A DNA stretch of 64,000 bases from Leptidea sinapis (Eukaryota > Arthropoda > Insecta > Lepidoptera > Pieridae): the NCBI RefSeq assembly GCF_905404315.1, contig NC_066311.1, positions 3,410,001-3,474,000 of the forward strand, read 5' to 3'. A program made the position numbers and the translations under genes. This document shows, one piece after another, positions 44,750 through 54,042 of the stretch (position 1 is its first letter; each line of letters begins with the position of its first letter). The notes under the pieces are model-generated. The model had not been told where the DNA came from. It saw only the letters and a list, made by a program, of their open reading frames with translations, and ran no database searches.

Positions 44750-44834
44750 GCACCTAGAGATAAAAGTAGGTCATTCTCACCCGCGGAATATTGACAATCG
44801 CGGGTGGAAATGTCCTACTTATCTCACGTGGTGC
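44750..44834. repeat. Long hairpin A
   Basis: gcacctagagataaaagtag, gtcattctcacccgcg is mirrored by cgcgggtggaaatgtcctac, ttatctcacgtggtgc. About 35 bp arms with a 14-nt loop; the core cacccgcg/cgcgggtg is perfect. Confidence 0.87.
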
Positions 44835-44850
44835 GTCTACGATTTTTTTT

Positions 44851-44977
44851 CCCCACCTGGATGAAAAGCTGTCTTTTAGTCCCTGGTACGAGGCACAAAA
44901 GTCGTCTTGCCTGGAGATAATCGGCCACTTTTCTCCCTCGTACCAAGGACTTAAAGTGAGCTTTTCATCGAGGTGGG
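44851..44977. repeat. Long hairpin B
   Basis: ccccacctggatgaaaagct then ttttagtccctggtacgagg is mirrored by ccctcgtaccaaggacttaa then agtgagcttttcatcgaggt-ggg. About 43-bp arms with a few mismatches around a ~40-nt loop. It starts 16 bp after hairpin A. Confidence 0.87.
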
Positions 44978-44984
44978 AATAAAA

Positions 44985-45636
44985 CGTATTTAAGTTTTAT
45001 TTAAAAGATCAATTGATTTGAATGGTTAAGTTATGGTAAGCGTAAGCCATAAGACTCCGATCTTAAGATCTTATTGTCTATGGTGAGGTTCTTTTATTTA
45101 TTACTCATTATGTATATTAATTATTAATGTAATTTCTCGATTTTTTTTTGCTTTTGTTGCGTATGTACTCTTTATTACGTCAATTTCTCGTCATAATAAT
45201 TGTGCTCGACAAATCGGTCGTTGTTGCACCGGACACGAATGTTAACCATTATCATGTTTTATCGTAGCCTTGTTCGGCCGGACTTGAAACCGGTTGCATC
45301 GAGGTTGCACCGCCATTCTACGCTGACCCTCAAGTCACTCCTCACTTACTCTTTCCTCGCAGCCAGCTTCGTCACCAAGAGTTCTATTTAATTTGGACGC
45401 TTCATTACACCGGTCCAACAGTACATGCGTGTCCCTATGCGTACATATTTACATGTTGTAAGTAATATAGCATTCCAGAAATTGGGAGGTCAACGTCAAT
45501 TTGGGTTATAATGATTGTCCATGGTTTTGTGGCCAATTAATGTCAGACTTGATCTTTTGAATTGCGTATTTTGATACACGTCTCATTAAAATTTATTTAA
45601 TTAACATCAATAATGGAACATACATTTTTTTAAACA
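44985..45636. other. No gene recognised
   Basis: A+T-rich, apart from a more balanced 45200-45400 with no identifiable domain. Confidence 0.4.
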
Positions 45637-45860
45637 ATATGTTATGTTTTTAAAGTCATAACCCTCACTTCTAGGATTAATACAGAAATAAAATATGAAA
45701 AACAAAATTCTATGAACGATGCGGGACTCGAACCCACGACCTTCAACTCTCAGGTTGTGGCTTCATCTACAGGATCTAGTTTACAGTTGATTGATACCTG
45801 CTCAACCCCATTATTTGCATATTAGGATATTGACTTGAGATGTCGCCCTTGTAAATCTAA
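45637..45860 (-). repeat. tRNA-bearing repeat unit, tRNA 5' half deleted
   Basis: Begins aacaatatgttatgttttta, then ccctcacttctaggattaat and, on the minus strand, a tRNA 3' half (aggtcgtgggttcgagtccc-gcatcgttca, 45713-45742) preceded directly by acaacctgagagttga. Compared with 23088-23311, the segment from acaaagcaaacag through the anticodon stem is missing. The distal part matches the linker at 23088-23200. Confidence 0.78.
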
Positions 45861-46020
45861 ACAATATGTTATGTTTTTAAAGTGATATCCCTCACTTCTA
45901 GGATTAATAGTAATAGATAATAGTTGGTTAGAGAACCGGCACGGAACGCCGGAGGTCGTGGGTTCGACTCCCGCATCGTTCATAAAATTTTGTTTTTCAT
46001 ATTTTATTTGTATACAATTA
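45861..46020 (+). repeat. tRNA-bearing repeat unit, truncated tRNA
   Basis: Starts with another aacaatatgttatgttttta arm, then breaks after cttctaggattaatag into a tRNA-like sequence (45923-45982: gttggttagagaaccggcac, ggaacgccggaggtcgtggg, ttcgactcccgcatcgttca) without its acceptor 5' strand and D stem, then taaaattttgtttttcatat. The B box is intact but the A box is lost. Confidence 0.78.
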
Positions 46021-46129
46021 TTTTTCAAGTTTATACTATAGTTTTCAATATATTTATATCTATTAATGCAATTACTTAGACAGAAAATATATATATACTA
46101 GAACAATGAACCTTTAACTAAAAACCGAA

Positions 46130-46532
46130 GGTTCAGAAGATACTGGCAGCGTCCCCCTAGAATAGCTAGGCTAATTCTTTGTCCGAGGTAGCTACCAGCT
46201 CTTCGGTCTCGGTGATGTCGACTAACCTTCTTGCATTTCCTTAAAAAGCCTTATAGCGCTAGAAACCCACGGACCAAGGGTCTCATCATACATGGGACAT
46301 ATGACAAAATCATATTCGAAGCCTAGAAAGTATTTTCATACTTTAGCTTTTTAGTCGCTTCACAAGCCGCACCAGCTCTGTTGTTGGTTTCATGTAGATG
46401 GGACGGGGCCAGCGTATTTGAACAGGTTGCATCCCATACCAGCACCCGGCCAATCTTCCTTGTGATCGAACTCGTACCGTCATCATTAATTACATCGTCC
46501 TTATGACGTGTTTTGGTCACATGGTCGAGCAA
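46130..46532 (-). pseudogene. Non-LTR retrotransposon ORF2, extreme C-terminal remnant
   Basis: The minus-strand frame 46323-46532 includes IGRVLVWDATCSNTLAPSHL, a G(R/K).L.WD.TC.(N/D)TLAPSHL block that occurs downstream of the reverse transcriptase in a widespread family of invertebrate LINEs. Beyond its stop, other frames give RRAGSYLGQRISLAI and GDAASIF, the expected terminal motif. At least one stop and two frameshifts separate these pieces. Catalytic regions are absent. Confidence 0.72.
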
Positions 46533-46843
46533 TACTCGAACTTAGGCTGACATCTATAGAGCTTACTTAGGCTTTGCTCAAACTTAACTTAGCTGAGTGT
46601 AAGCTAAGCATAATCTTCGATTTTGTTTTTTAGTTGCTTCACAGCTGAAATTGTGCTGAGCTTAAGGGCTCCCACACAAAACTGCGAACTCGCATCGCAT
46701 CGCAAATATCTGCGAACTCACACGAATGCACCGCAAGAACGTCCGATCTCATTCGCATCGCGCATTCCTGCGAAACTACGTCACACTTGGTGACGCCTCT
46801 TTTAAAAGACTTTAGTCCGCTCTAAAATAGCTTTGTTTATAGA

Positions 46844-46985
46844 ATGGCGGAATATGATGTAGATTATTTAATATCTTTAATCGAGGAGCGCCCCGTCCTT
46901 TGGGATACAAGTGATGAACATTATTAAAATAAATTTATTAAGCAAGATGCGTGGAAGAGCGTCTGTATAATCGTAATAAGTGAAT
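46844..46985 (+). pseudogene. MADF-type DNA-binding protein, N-terminal remnant
   Basis: ATG at 46844 opens MAEYDVDYLISLIEERPVLW then DTSDEHY, a stop TAA at 46925-46927, and NKFIKQDAWKSVC in the same frame. This is the first half of a MADF domain: L(I)..(I)..RP.LWD.....Y.N......AW..(V). Two-gene Harbinger elements carry such a Myb/MADF-like accessory protein beside the transposase. The rest of the domain is lost at the deletion junction near 46970-46985. Identification is by motif; the residue before NKF is replaced by the stop codon. Confidence 0.65.
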
Positions 46986-47139
46986 GAACCCAGAATCTTC
47001 TTTTTCTTTTATATCTATTTAACAATAACAGCAGTACAACAATCTTTTTGCAATCCATTTTAAGCTTTCTAAAAACACGTCCAATACGGCTGACTACACT
47101 TGAAGGTATGGTTGCCCTACCAAACTGTTTGCCGCACAA
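46975..47139 (-). pseudogene. Harbinger transposase, probable N-terminal remnant
   Basis: The minus-strand frame contains IVVLLLLLNRYKRKRRFWVH, matching the start of many animal Harbinger nucleases, where a Leu-rich stretch is followed by a basic run and (F/W)WV(R/H)P. Here the Pro is Ser. The DDE catalytic domain is entirely absent. It converges on the MADF remnant, so the deletion removed the 3' parts of both genes. Confidence 0.5.
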
Positions 47140-47269
47140 AATCGTATCGCAGAAATTCGCATCGCATCGCAGTTTTGTGTGGGAGCCCTAAGCTAAAACA
47201 GCCCAATACAAAAGTCAAGTTCGTGTTTTATTACACTCATTTAAGTTTTGCGTAAATAAAGTCTGAGCA

Positions 47270-47581
47270 ATGTCTAAGTACTGTCTAATCCAAGCCTTCA
47301 ACAAGAAGGCTGCGCGTGAGGCACTAGGGCTAAGTAGGGAAATCTTAGACACTCTAACCAGGACACTAACGGGGCACTGCAGATTAAACAAACATGCCTC
47401 AGAGATTGCAGAGCGTGTAGATTCTGTAATGGTGCAGATGAAACACCGTTACACATCCTCACTGAATGTGGTCCCTTAAGGAAATCCAATTATTCTTCAA
47501 CCACTTGAGATACGTCAGCTCTCTGCAAAAGATATACTAAGATTCATAAAAGAATCAATCTTAGCAGCGAGCTATAGTTAA
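47270..47581 (+). pseudogene. Jockey/R1-type LINE, RNase H-like C-terminal remnant
   Basis: Frame 1 reads AREALGLSREILDTLTRTLT then GHCRLNKHA. After a frameshift near 47395, CRACRFCNGADETPLHILTE followed by CGPL, then LEIRQLSAKDILRFIKESIL to a stop at 47579-47581. The GH..L..H....G......CR.C...(D/E)ET..H.L..C..L pattern is the RNase H-adjacent Cys/His motif at the end of Jockey/R1-type ORF2. 5' truncated; at least two frameshifts. Confidence 0.8.
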
Positions 47582-47757
47582 AAGTGGCTATCACAATAGA
47601 TCTCATTGGTCACAGTGAAACAGGGCTGCACTCAACTGTACCAAAGTCACTTTACAAAACATAACCATAAGTAGTAGTTGTAACTAATTCATCAACTCGT
47701 TTTGATTAGTCATCTAATAGTTCAATGTAATCTCAATCATGTGAACATTGATAATAG
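47582..47757. other. No gene recognised
   Basis: Short unique A+T-rich segment between two elements. Confidence 0.4.
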
Positions 47758-48170
47758 TCTTATACATAAAATTCTCGTATCCCGGTGTTTGTTACCACAC
47801 TCCTCCGAAACGGCAAAATTTGTTTGGTGTGTACATCGGGTAGGTCTGAGAATCGGCCAACAGCTATTTTCATAGCCATATAATAAGGGTCACCTTAATA
47901 TTTTTTTTTCTTTCTGTCAATTTTTCTTATTTTTATTTTATTATGATTCAACATTAAAAAATACATACCTTTTTTCACCGGTCTACGATCAACACCTATT
48001 TTTGTATGGCGATTTTAATATTCTTCTATTCCATCCACAGATACGCAATAGAGTTGCAAGATGGCAATCGAATATAATTATAATTATTGTAGTACGATAT
48101 ATTTGGTAGGTCTTAGAATCGGTTGTCGTCTATTTGTTAAACAAAATTTTAATTATTTAAATTTTTTATT
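47758..48170 (+). mobile_element. Helitron, 3' end replaced by a second element
   Basis: TCTTATACATAAAATTCTCG start and the blocks gtgtttgttaccacactcct and gggtaggtctgagaatcggc match 12536-12953. It is colinear to about 48170, where a second, minus-strand Helitron end begins and the expected CTAG is absent. Confidence 0.8.
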
Positions 48171-48176
48171 ACTTTA

Positions 48177-48288
48177 CTAGTGGACCCAACAGACGTCCTG
48201 TACACACGTCTTAAATTTGAATAATCTGTCCAGCCGTTAGCAGGATTTCACTAACATAAACATGAGCAGGAGCATTATATTATATGGA
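48177..48288 (-). mobile_element. Very short Helitron (112 bp)
   Basis: The plus strand CTAGtggacccaacagacgt is an inverted Helitron 3' end. The far end read on the minus strand starts TCCATATAATATAATGCTCC. The interior retains tgtccagccgttagcagga. If these are its true ends, all but the termini are deleted. Confidence 0.6.
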
Positions 48289-48306
48289 CGGAATTGAGAA
48301 TCTAAA

Positions 48307-48540
48307 CCAATCTCAAATTCACTGAAACAAACAAATAAGTCATCAAAATCAGTCCAGCCGTTTAGGAGGTAGTTTAATTGTGAATCTAAACCATTTTCGA
48401 ATCCACCTGAAGACACACACCAATCTCAAATTCACTGGAACACACAAAAATATCATCAAATCGGTCCAGCCGTTTAGGAGGTAGTTCAATTGTGAATCTA
48501 AAACATTCTCGAATCCACCTGAATACACACAGAAATTATC
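48307..48540 (+). repeat. Tandem repeat, period 113 bp, about two units
   Basis: ccaatctcaaattcactg starts at 48307 and again at 48420. Each unit has ggtccagccgtttaggaggt or near, agttcaattgtgaatctaaa and ctcgaatccacctgaa. It lies directly after Helitron sequence and contains the Helitron-like phrase tccagccgtttaggaggtag. Confidence 0.87.
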
Positions 48541-48825
48541 AATACCAGTAATTACTTTAAGTTTTGAACTAAATAGTTTTAAGGAAACATGTTTACGGAA
48601 GTTGTGATCTATCGGAAAGGAAACCTTGAGGTGTTTTTAGGTGGTTGCTTGCACGTTATTACTTAGCTAGTGTGGATGCAGGCGTGGAGAAAGGACGACA
48701 TATAATAATAATAAATTTCGTTTATTTCGAAGATTTCGGATACATTTTAGTGCTTGAGACTTCCCCGTAAGTTTTCTTAGGACACTTGTATTGGGAATAT
48801 CTCGCAACTTCCTTAGCGGATACCA
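48541..48825. other. No gene recognised
   Basis: Nothing supportable. Confidence 0.4.
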
Positions 48826-48833
48826 GGGGCGTG

Positions 48834-49090
48834 CATATCATATATGCAATAAGGCAGTGCCTACCTCGCTATGAACCTAAATAAAGATAGCACTAGTGTT
48901 AATGTTAATTAAGTTTAATTTGCTTTCGTTATTTTACTACCAAACTTCTATTGAACACCCACTCATAAAATTTATCCTTACGCTAGATACTAGATACCTA
49001 CGGTAAGCAATCTTTGCTTATTCCGAAGCTCAACTACGACTAATTAGATCCACACTGCCTACCTTGCTAGAAAACGAATGCACGCTCCTG
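48834..49090. mobile_element. hAT-type MITE, complete (257 bp)
   Basis: Inverted ends CAGGGGCGTGCAT / ATGCACGCTCCTG with an exact 8-bp duplication GCGGATAC at 48826-48833 and 49091-49098. CAGGG-type ends plus an 8-bp duplication define the hAT superfamily. Subterminal ggcagtgcctacct/ctgcctaccttgcta also pair partly. No ORF. Confidence 0.93.
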
Positions 49091-49098
49091 GCGGATAC

Positions 49099-49736
49099 AT
49101 AATATTTGATAAACAATATGGAAATAAACAAAAGTGATAAAAAAAAAAATTTACAATTATCTCATAATACTCGACATGGCGACTTTTGAGTATCGAGCGT
49201 TCGAATTTAAAAAAGAGTGGTTAGAGTATTATTATTGTTGCCTACGACATAATATTGTCACTATTGTTTTTAGCTTCCGTGCTTCAGTATTTTTTAAAGC
49301 CATTTGTGGGAGGAGGGATTTTTTTTTTAATTTAGAGCATCGCGGAAGTACACTAAATCTGATTTCTCGAAGTAATAATTTACGACAAAATTGTAAACGA
49401 TTCAATGCAGCCGGCCATATTATGATTCTTTTAATATACCTACATGCCAACGACCCAACAGTTGGAGATAAAAGTATATATAGTTCTCTGATCTGGTATG
49501 CCATGCTTGACAAGCAGACAGTAACCGGTTCGCCGTCGGGGTTCGAAAGCACATTTTAGCTTACGAGGCAATATGTGAGTGTGCTTCAAAATGTTTTGGT
49601 ACGAACTTATATAATGATGGATAATTTTTATGACAGCCATATACGGGTCTTAAACTCAATTCAGCCCCTTACATCATCCTACTGTTGGTACCGATCGGGT
49701 TTACGACGATTCATTTATTAGATTCACTAGCTGACC
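49099..49736. other. No gene recognised; 141-codon ORF of unknown nature
   Basis: The plus ORF 49134-49559 is one of the longest in the window but is low-complexity at the start, contains no recognised domain, and is opposed by a 106-codon minus ORF (49232-49552). I do not call it a gene. Confidence 0.35.
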
Positions 49737-50053
49737 CGGCAAACGTTGTTTTGCCATATAAAGCATAATTCACGCGATAGTTTTATATAGCCTGTACATC
49801 ATTTTGTTCTATTGTCAATAGTTTTTGCAGCGCACGCAAAAATAGGTTTTCGATTTTACACCTTGTGTTACAAAATAGCAATTTTATTACGGATCCCTAA
49901 CTTTGAAAAAAAAAAACATAGCCTATAGCCTTCCTCGATAAATGGACTACTCAACACTGAAAGAATCATTCAAATCGGACCAGTAGTACCAGAGATTAGC
50001 GCGTTCAAACAAACAAACAAACAAACACTGCAGCTTTATAATATTAGTATAGA
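49737..50053 (-). mobile_element. Non-autonomous Helitron, complete (317 bp)
   Basis: Minus strand: A|TCTATACTAATATTATAAAG start with a (tttg)n stretch, and aacgtttgccgggtcagCTAG|T end. This is the classic small lepidopteran Helitron architecture. Interior includes ggtactactggtccgatttg. Confidence 0.92.
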
Positions 50054-50130
50054 TATGATGATGTGATAGTGTGTCGGATGTATTAATTGCTATCATACTT
50101 ATCGCATAAAATATATGGTGTATAAGTTAT

Positions 50131-50308
50131 ACCTCCTATTTCTGCTGTGAATCAGTAATGTTTAAGCTTTACTGTGTTTCGGTCTGAAGGGCGCCGTAGC
50201 TAGTGAAATTACTAAACAAATGAGACTTAACATCTTATGTCTCAAGGTGACGAGCGCAATTGTAGTGCCGCTCAGAATTTTTGGGTTTTTTAAGAATCCT
50301 GGGCGGTG
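50131..50308 (+). repeat. SINE-like family copy, both ends truncated
   Basis: From atttctgctgtgaatcagta through ggtctgaagggcgccgtagc, gagacttaacatcttatgtc to aagaatcctgggcgg. The tail is replaced abruptly by RTE sequence. Confidence 0.86.
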
Positions 50309-50432
50309 TTGGTTGGCCCACAACAGGGACCGATGATCTGTTCATGAACGCCGGAATATGTTGGATGAGGGCAGCGCAGGACTGATCGTTGTGGAGATCT
50401 TTGAGGCCTTATTCCAGCAGTGGATGTCTTTC
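50309..50432 (+). pseudogene. RTE-type LINE 3' fragment
   Basis: gaccgatgatctgttcatga, acgccggaatatgttggatg, agggcagcgcaggactgatc and cagcagtggatgtctttcgg encode the (R)WTDDL..(N)AGI(C)WMRAAQD(R)...QQW(M)SF block of RTE LINEs. Frameshifted and lacking the tail. Confidence 0.82.
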
Positions 50433-50757
50433 GGAAGTGTTTATTGTACATTTAATTACCTCAACGTAATGATGGCGATCTTAAGAGGGCAGAACTCAAA
50501 CTCAACTGTATGTTGTTGTTATTTATAGTCGAAATTTCTCGTAGTTTTTCCTGAAACGATGGTCAAACTTCACTCTTACGTCGTTTTTGAGGAAGATAAT
50601 ATTGAATCTGAACATTTTTTGTAAATCCCTTCTAGCCATATACCAGATGTAGAGTTATGTCATCTATAACGTGCACAGTTTTGATAATGTTCGGTCGATA
50701 ATTCTCAGAATTACGGAATAAAATTGACCGAAATCAATCGTTTTACAGGACAGTCTC
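50433..50757. other. No gene recognised
   Basis: A+T-rich; nothing seen. Confidence 0.4.
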
Positions 50758-50760
50758 TTA

Positions 50761-51066
50761 CGGCCGTTCCGTTCCGTTAGAAGGTAGTAATTTATCTACA
50801 GAAAGAGATAAATTACTACCTTCTACTGTCAGTAATAATCTGAAGCTGTCCCAATATACCCGATATGTTATTCTTATCGCCTTATATTGGGACACGTGAA
50901 TTGCAATTTCCATACAAACTTCTATCGCTGGTAAGCTATACGTCTTCCCATTGACAGACAGCGTGTACTAAGGGGAGTCTCCGTCGATAAGTTTATTGGG
51001 ACAGAAAAGTCAACGATGTTACGATTTTTATCTCAAGTAAGAAATAGTACGTAATATAAACGGCCG
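50761..51066 (-). mobile_element. PIF/Harbinger-type MITE with a rearranged end (306 bp)
   Basis: CGGCCG at both termini with TTA duplications at 50758-50760 and 51067-51069. The body on the minus strand matches 25975-26276. The left end is altered: gaaggtagtaatttatct at 50781 is followed by its own inverse agataaattactaccttc at 50809, making a new hairpin. Confidence 0.88.
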
Positions 51067-51069
51067 TTA

Positions 51070-51557
51070 AAGTGCTTTGCCTAAACCTACTTGATAAATA
51101 TATTGAGTTAGATGTTCCAGACCAGACAGACAGACTGCAAGCTATGAAATCTTGTCATTAGCCGCATCTACGGCGAGTCTGGCCCATTAGGCCTTGCCTA
51201 AGTGTTTTGGCCCATTAGTGTCAATCAAATCACAGGTTAATACGTTTCAAATTACGGTTTTTTGTGCCGGTTTCCCGTTCTAGTTTCACTACAATGTTGT
51301 AATTGTGCTTATCAATGATTATTTTGATTGCGACGATAATAATTGTTTGATTATTAATTATTATAAATGTGTAAGTATTGTTAATTGGATTAAATATTAA
51401 AATAATATGTAGGAATCTATGTCTATTCTTGTTTATTGAAGTGAAAATTTCTTTGAGCATGCTGAGAACTATTTTGTGGATATTTTATGTGACAGACGTG
51501 ACGCATAACGCTCGCTTAATTCGGCTGAAGGAAGACTCGCTTGGTGAACATTTTACC
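51070..51557. other. No gene recognised
   Basis: A+T-rich; no supportable feature. Confidence 0.4.
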
Positions 51558-51814
51558 AGTAGGAGGCTCATTTGCACAGGATGCCGGCTAGGCTATGGGT
51601 ACCACAACGGTGCCTATTTCTGCCGTGAAACAATAATGTGTAAACATTATTATGTGTCGGTCTAAAGGGCGCTGTAGCTAGTGAATATACTGGGCAAATG
51701 AGACTAAGGTGCCTGCAAGAATCCTGGGCGGCACTGCATTGTAGTGGTCAGGGCGAATCAATTACCATAGCTGAACGTCCTGCTCGTCTCGTCCCTTATT
51801 TTCATAAAAAAAAA
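51558..51814 (+). repeat. SINE-like family, internal deletion
   Basis: From agtaggaggctcatttgcac to gtcccttattttcataaaaa. The block between gcaaatgagact and caagaatcctgggcgg (including gtctcaaggtgacgag and gccgctcagaattt) is deleted. Confidence 0.88.
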
Positions 51815-51890
51815 CATGTTTTTATTTCGTGTCATTAACGTCACCCTGGTAGAGTTTTCGCCTCTGGCGGATGATCATTAACACACACCG

Positions 51891-51947
51891 TTTTTTTTAT
51901 GGAATAGGAGGACAAACGAGCGTACGGGTCACCTGGTGTTAAGTGAT
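51891..51947 (-). repeat. CR1-like LINE 3' tail
   Basis: ttttttttatggaataggag, gacaaacgagcgtacgggtc and acctggtgttaagtgat are the exact inverse of the 3' UTR at 5601-5660. Confidence 0.85.
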
Positions 51948-52599
51948 AAGTTTGTTTTTTTTATTACGTTTCATATACTTCGAGTTGTTTGTGTCATTGT
52001 TATTGTGGATAATAATAATAATTACGTTTTATGAGGAAATTTGCACTGTTTTCCTATTATTATAATATTGACAATAATATTATGTTGTTTGCTCATTTGG
52101 TAATGCACCGATAATTTTATCTGTATACGTATGTTATCCGCATTTTAATGTTTACAAGGTATTCAAATTATTTAAAATTTTAATAGAGTTCTCTGCCACG
52201 AATTCGGAAACCCGTGTTTGTTAAATAGCATCTCGAAATATGACTCATAGTGCCGATTATTGTATAGTGGACATTGTGATCAAGTTTCAGTGCTACTGTA
52301 CGCGATAAAACCACCGGCGTATCCCCCTTTTCAAGTCCCGTACTACGAGCGCAAATCAGTAGTGTGTGACGGGACGTGACCGCAAACTCACTACACTCAA
52401 CCTGATGAAGATCCTCCGGATGGTCCACAACTGGTCGTTACACCGACTAATTGTGAGTAAAGAACGATTAAATAAATAGAAGTGATTTGAGAAGTTGAAA
52501 AATGTGAAGGTGACATTGATATGCGTAACCAGAATGTTTCCATCAAGGCCCGTCTGACTGTTTATACAGGCATGTTGGGTGTGGCAGGTAAATAATGAA
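51948..52599. other. No gene recognised
   Basis: The minus ORF 52180-52428 has no domain. A balanced-composition stretch lies at 52290-52440. Nothing named. Confidence 0.4.
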
Positions 52600-52863
52600 A
52601 GCAGAACAAATATGGAAAATACTAGAGCTTTGCGTAAAATTTATCGACAGATTAAGAATCAATGATATTAGAGAGCGGTGTAGAGCTAAAGAAGACGTAG
52701 AGACTGTTATTGATAGGAAAATATTGGTGGTGGTTTGGTCTTGTAGAGAGGACGGAGGATTGTAGATGTTTGGCCAACTTTTATAACGCAAATGTAGATG
52801 AAACTGGTGGGAAAGATCGAGCTAGGCGCATATTTCACGATCGCTGTAATCAAAAGGCATAAA
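52600..52863 (+). pseudogene. Non-LTR retrotransposon ORF2 C-terminal remnant
   Basis: One frame gives INDIRERCRAKEDVETVIDR-KIL; a shift near 52715 gives RKYWWWFGLVERTEDCRCLA then NFYNANVDETGGKDRARRIF, ending with stop 52861-52863. The pattern (D)(I)R.RC...EDV...I.R..LRWFGHVER.........(I)Y.A.V....G...(A)R. is the post-polymerase region of a widespread LINE group. The minus ORF 52543-52791 is the antisense shadow. Confidence 0.75.
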
Positions 52864-54035
52864 TTTTAACTGAGTGTGGATTGGTATGGGTAACTTGGTA
52901 AACCAAATGACGAATTTCAAAATGGCGACCAAGTAATAAAAAAAAAAATAATAAAAATGAACTTTATTATAAAGTATTGAAATAGTAGATAGTGTCATTT
53001 TGCGTTTCGTACGCGAGCATGACTCTCGCAAGACCGGTTTTTTAGCATCGAGAAACCCTAAATTTAACCGAATTACCGGTTTTGAAGAAAAAATAAATTT
53101 CTAGTTTCTTCTGCGATATTATATTGAAACAATTGTCCGATCATTCTGATGTTAGTAAACACGTACACAGTGTATAGTACAAACAGATCATGTTACGTAC
53201 AGTCGCCGTTTCTGGACTTTGCGGCAATGTTCTGTAAACGAACTATCGTCGATGTATTTATGACTTAATTTGGTGCTTTGTTTTTCGCGATTCTTTGATT
53301 TTTTTTTGTTAGATTGTTGTTATTGAAGAGTGAGGCTGCACTAGATTTTGTTGTCCTGTAACATTTCCAATTCGAATTCAAATTATTTTATTCAAAATAG
53401 GATTTAAAAAGTCAAAATTATTTTAGGTCGTCTATTAAACCGCTTTCTTCGCACTAAGCACTTTATTAGAATATATTATAATGACTTCACTTAATACTTG
53501 GAACGGTGATGTATTTTAAGGCGACCACTCTGGTCAACTGTTGAAGATCAACTGGCTTGCTGATCGTTTGCATTAAACACGACAACTTACTGAGCAAAGA
53601 CAAGGTGAAGTTGTCAGGAGGTAGATAAGAAAGAAACAATGTCTGTGGAATTTAAAGTACAGTAGACTATAGTTTTAATATTTCAGTCCTAAGAAGAACT
53701 GGCGCAAGAAAGTCTTTCAGAATTGTTACACTTTGGTACTGAGGTATCAATATATATATAAAGTTTCAATAATTGACATCCACTATTCATATTATGACGT
53801 ACGTGTTCTATGGTGGCGGCCGACAGGGTGGTGACGGCCTTGAATGACGCACCGCGATAAGTTCAAGGTTCATGGCGACCCACATACACCATATTAAAGT
53901 CCCATTACTGACTCTGACTTTGTGCTTTTACGAGCCATTGTTATGGATTGTTGATCCGGAATTGTACCGGCGATCTTGGGAATCCTGGACAACACATAAC
54001 TATTAAAATAGGTTCCAGAACTACTAAAACTCCCA
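52864..54035. other. No gene; split LINE tail on minus strand
   Basis: 53369-53419 (inverse of atcctattttgaataaaat-aatttgaa) and 53695-53725 (inverse of cttgcgccagttcttc) are two parts of one LINE 3' UTR like that at 18750-18903, separated by ~275 bp of unrelated sequence. The remainder is unassigned. Confidence 0.55.
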
Positions 54036-54042
54036 TTAAGAT

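Larger units (their letters stand above)
46666..47188. mobile_element. Internally deleted PIF/Harbinger element (523 bp)
   Basis: Terminal inverted repeats GGGCTCCCACACAAAACTGC at the left and the inverse gcagttttgtgtgggagccc at the right, flanked by TAA at 46663-46665 and 47189-47191. Subterminal cgcatcgcatcgca is also inverted. The TAA duplication and GGG-type ends fit PIF/Harbinger. It contains short remnants of two convergent genes. Confidence 0.9.

Noticed and set aside
49134..49559. 141-codon ORF
   Set aside because: Low-complexity start, no domain, opposed by a similarly long antisense ORF, and poor agreement with any known protein pattern.
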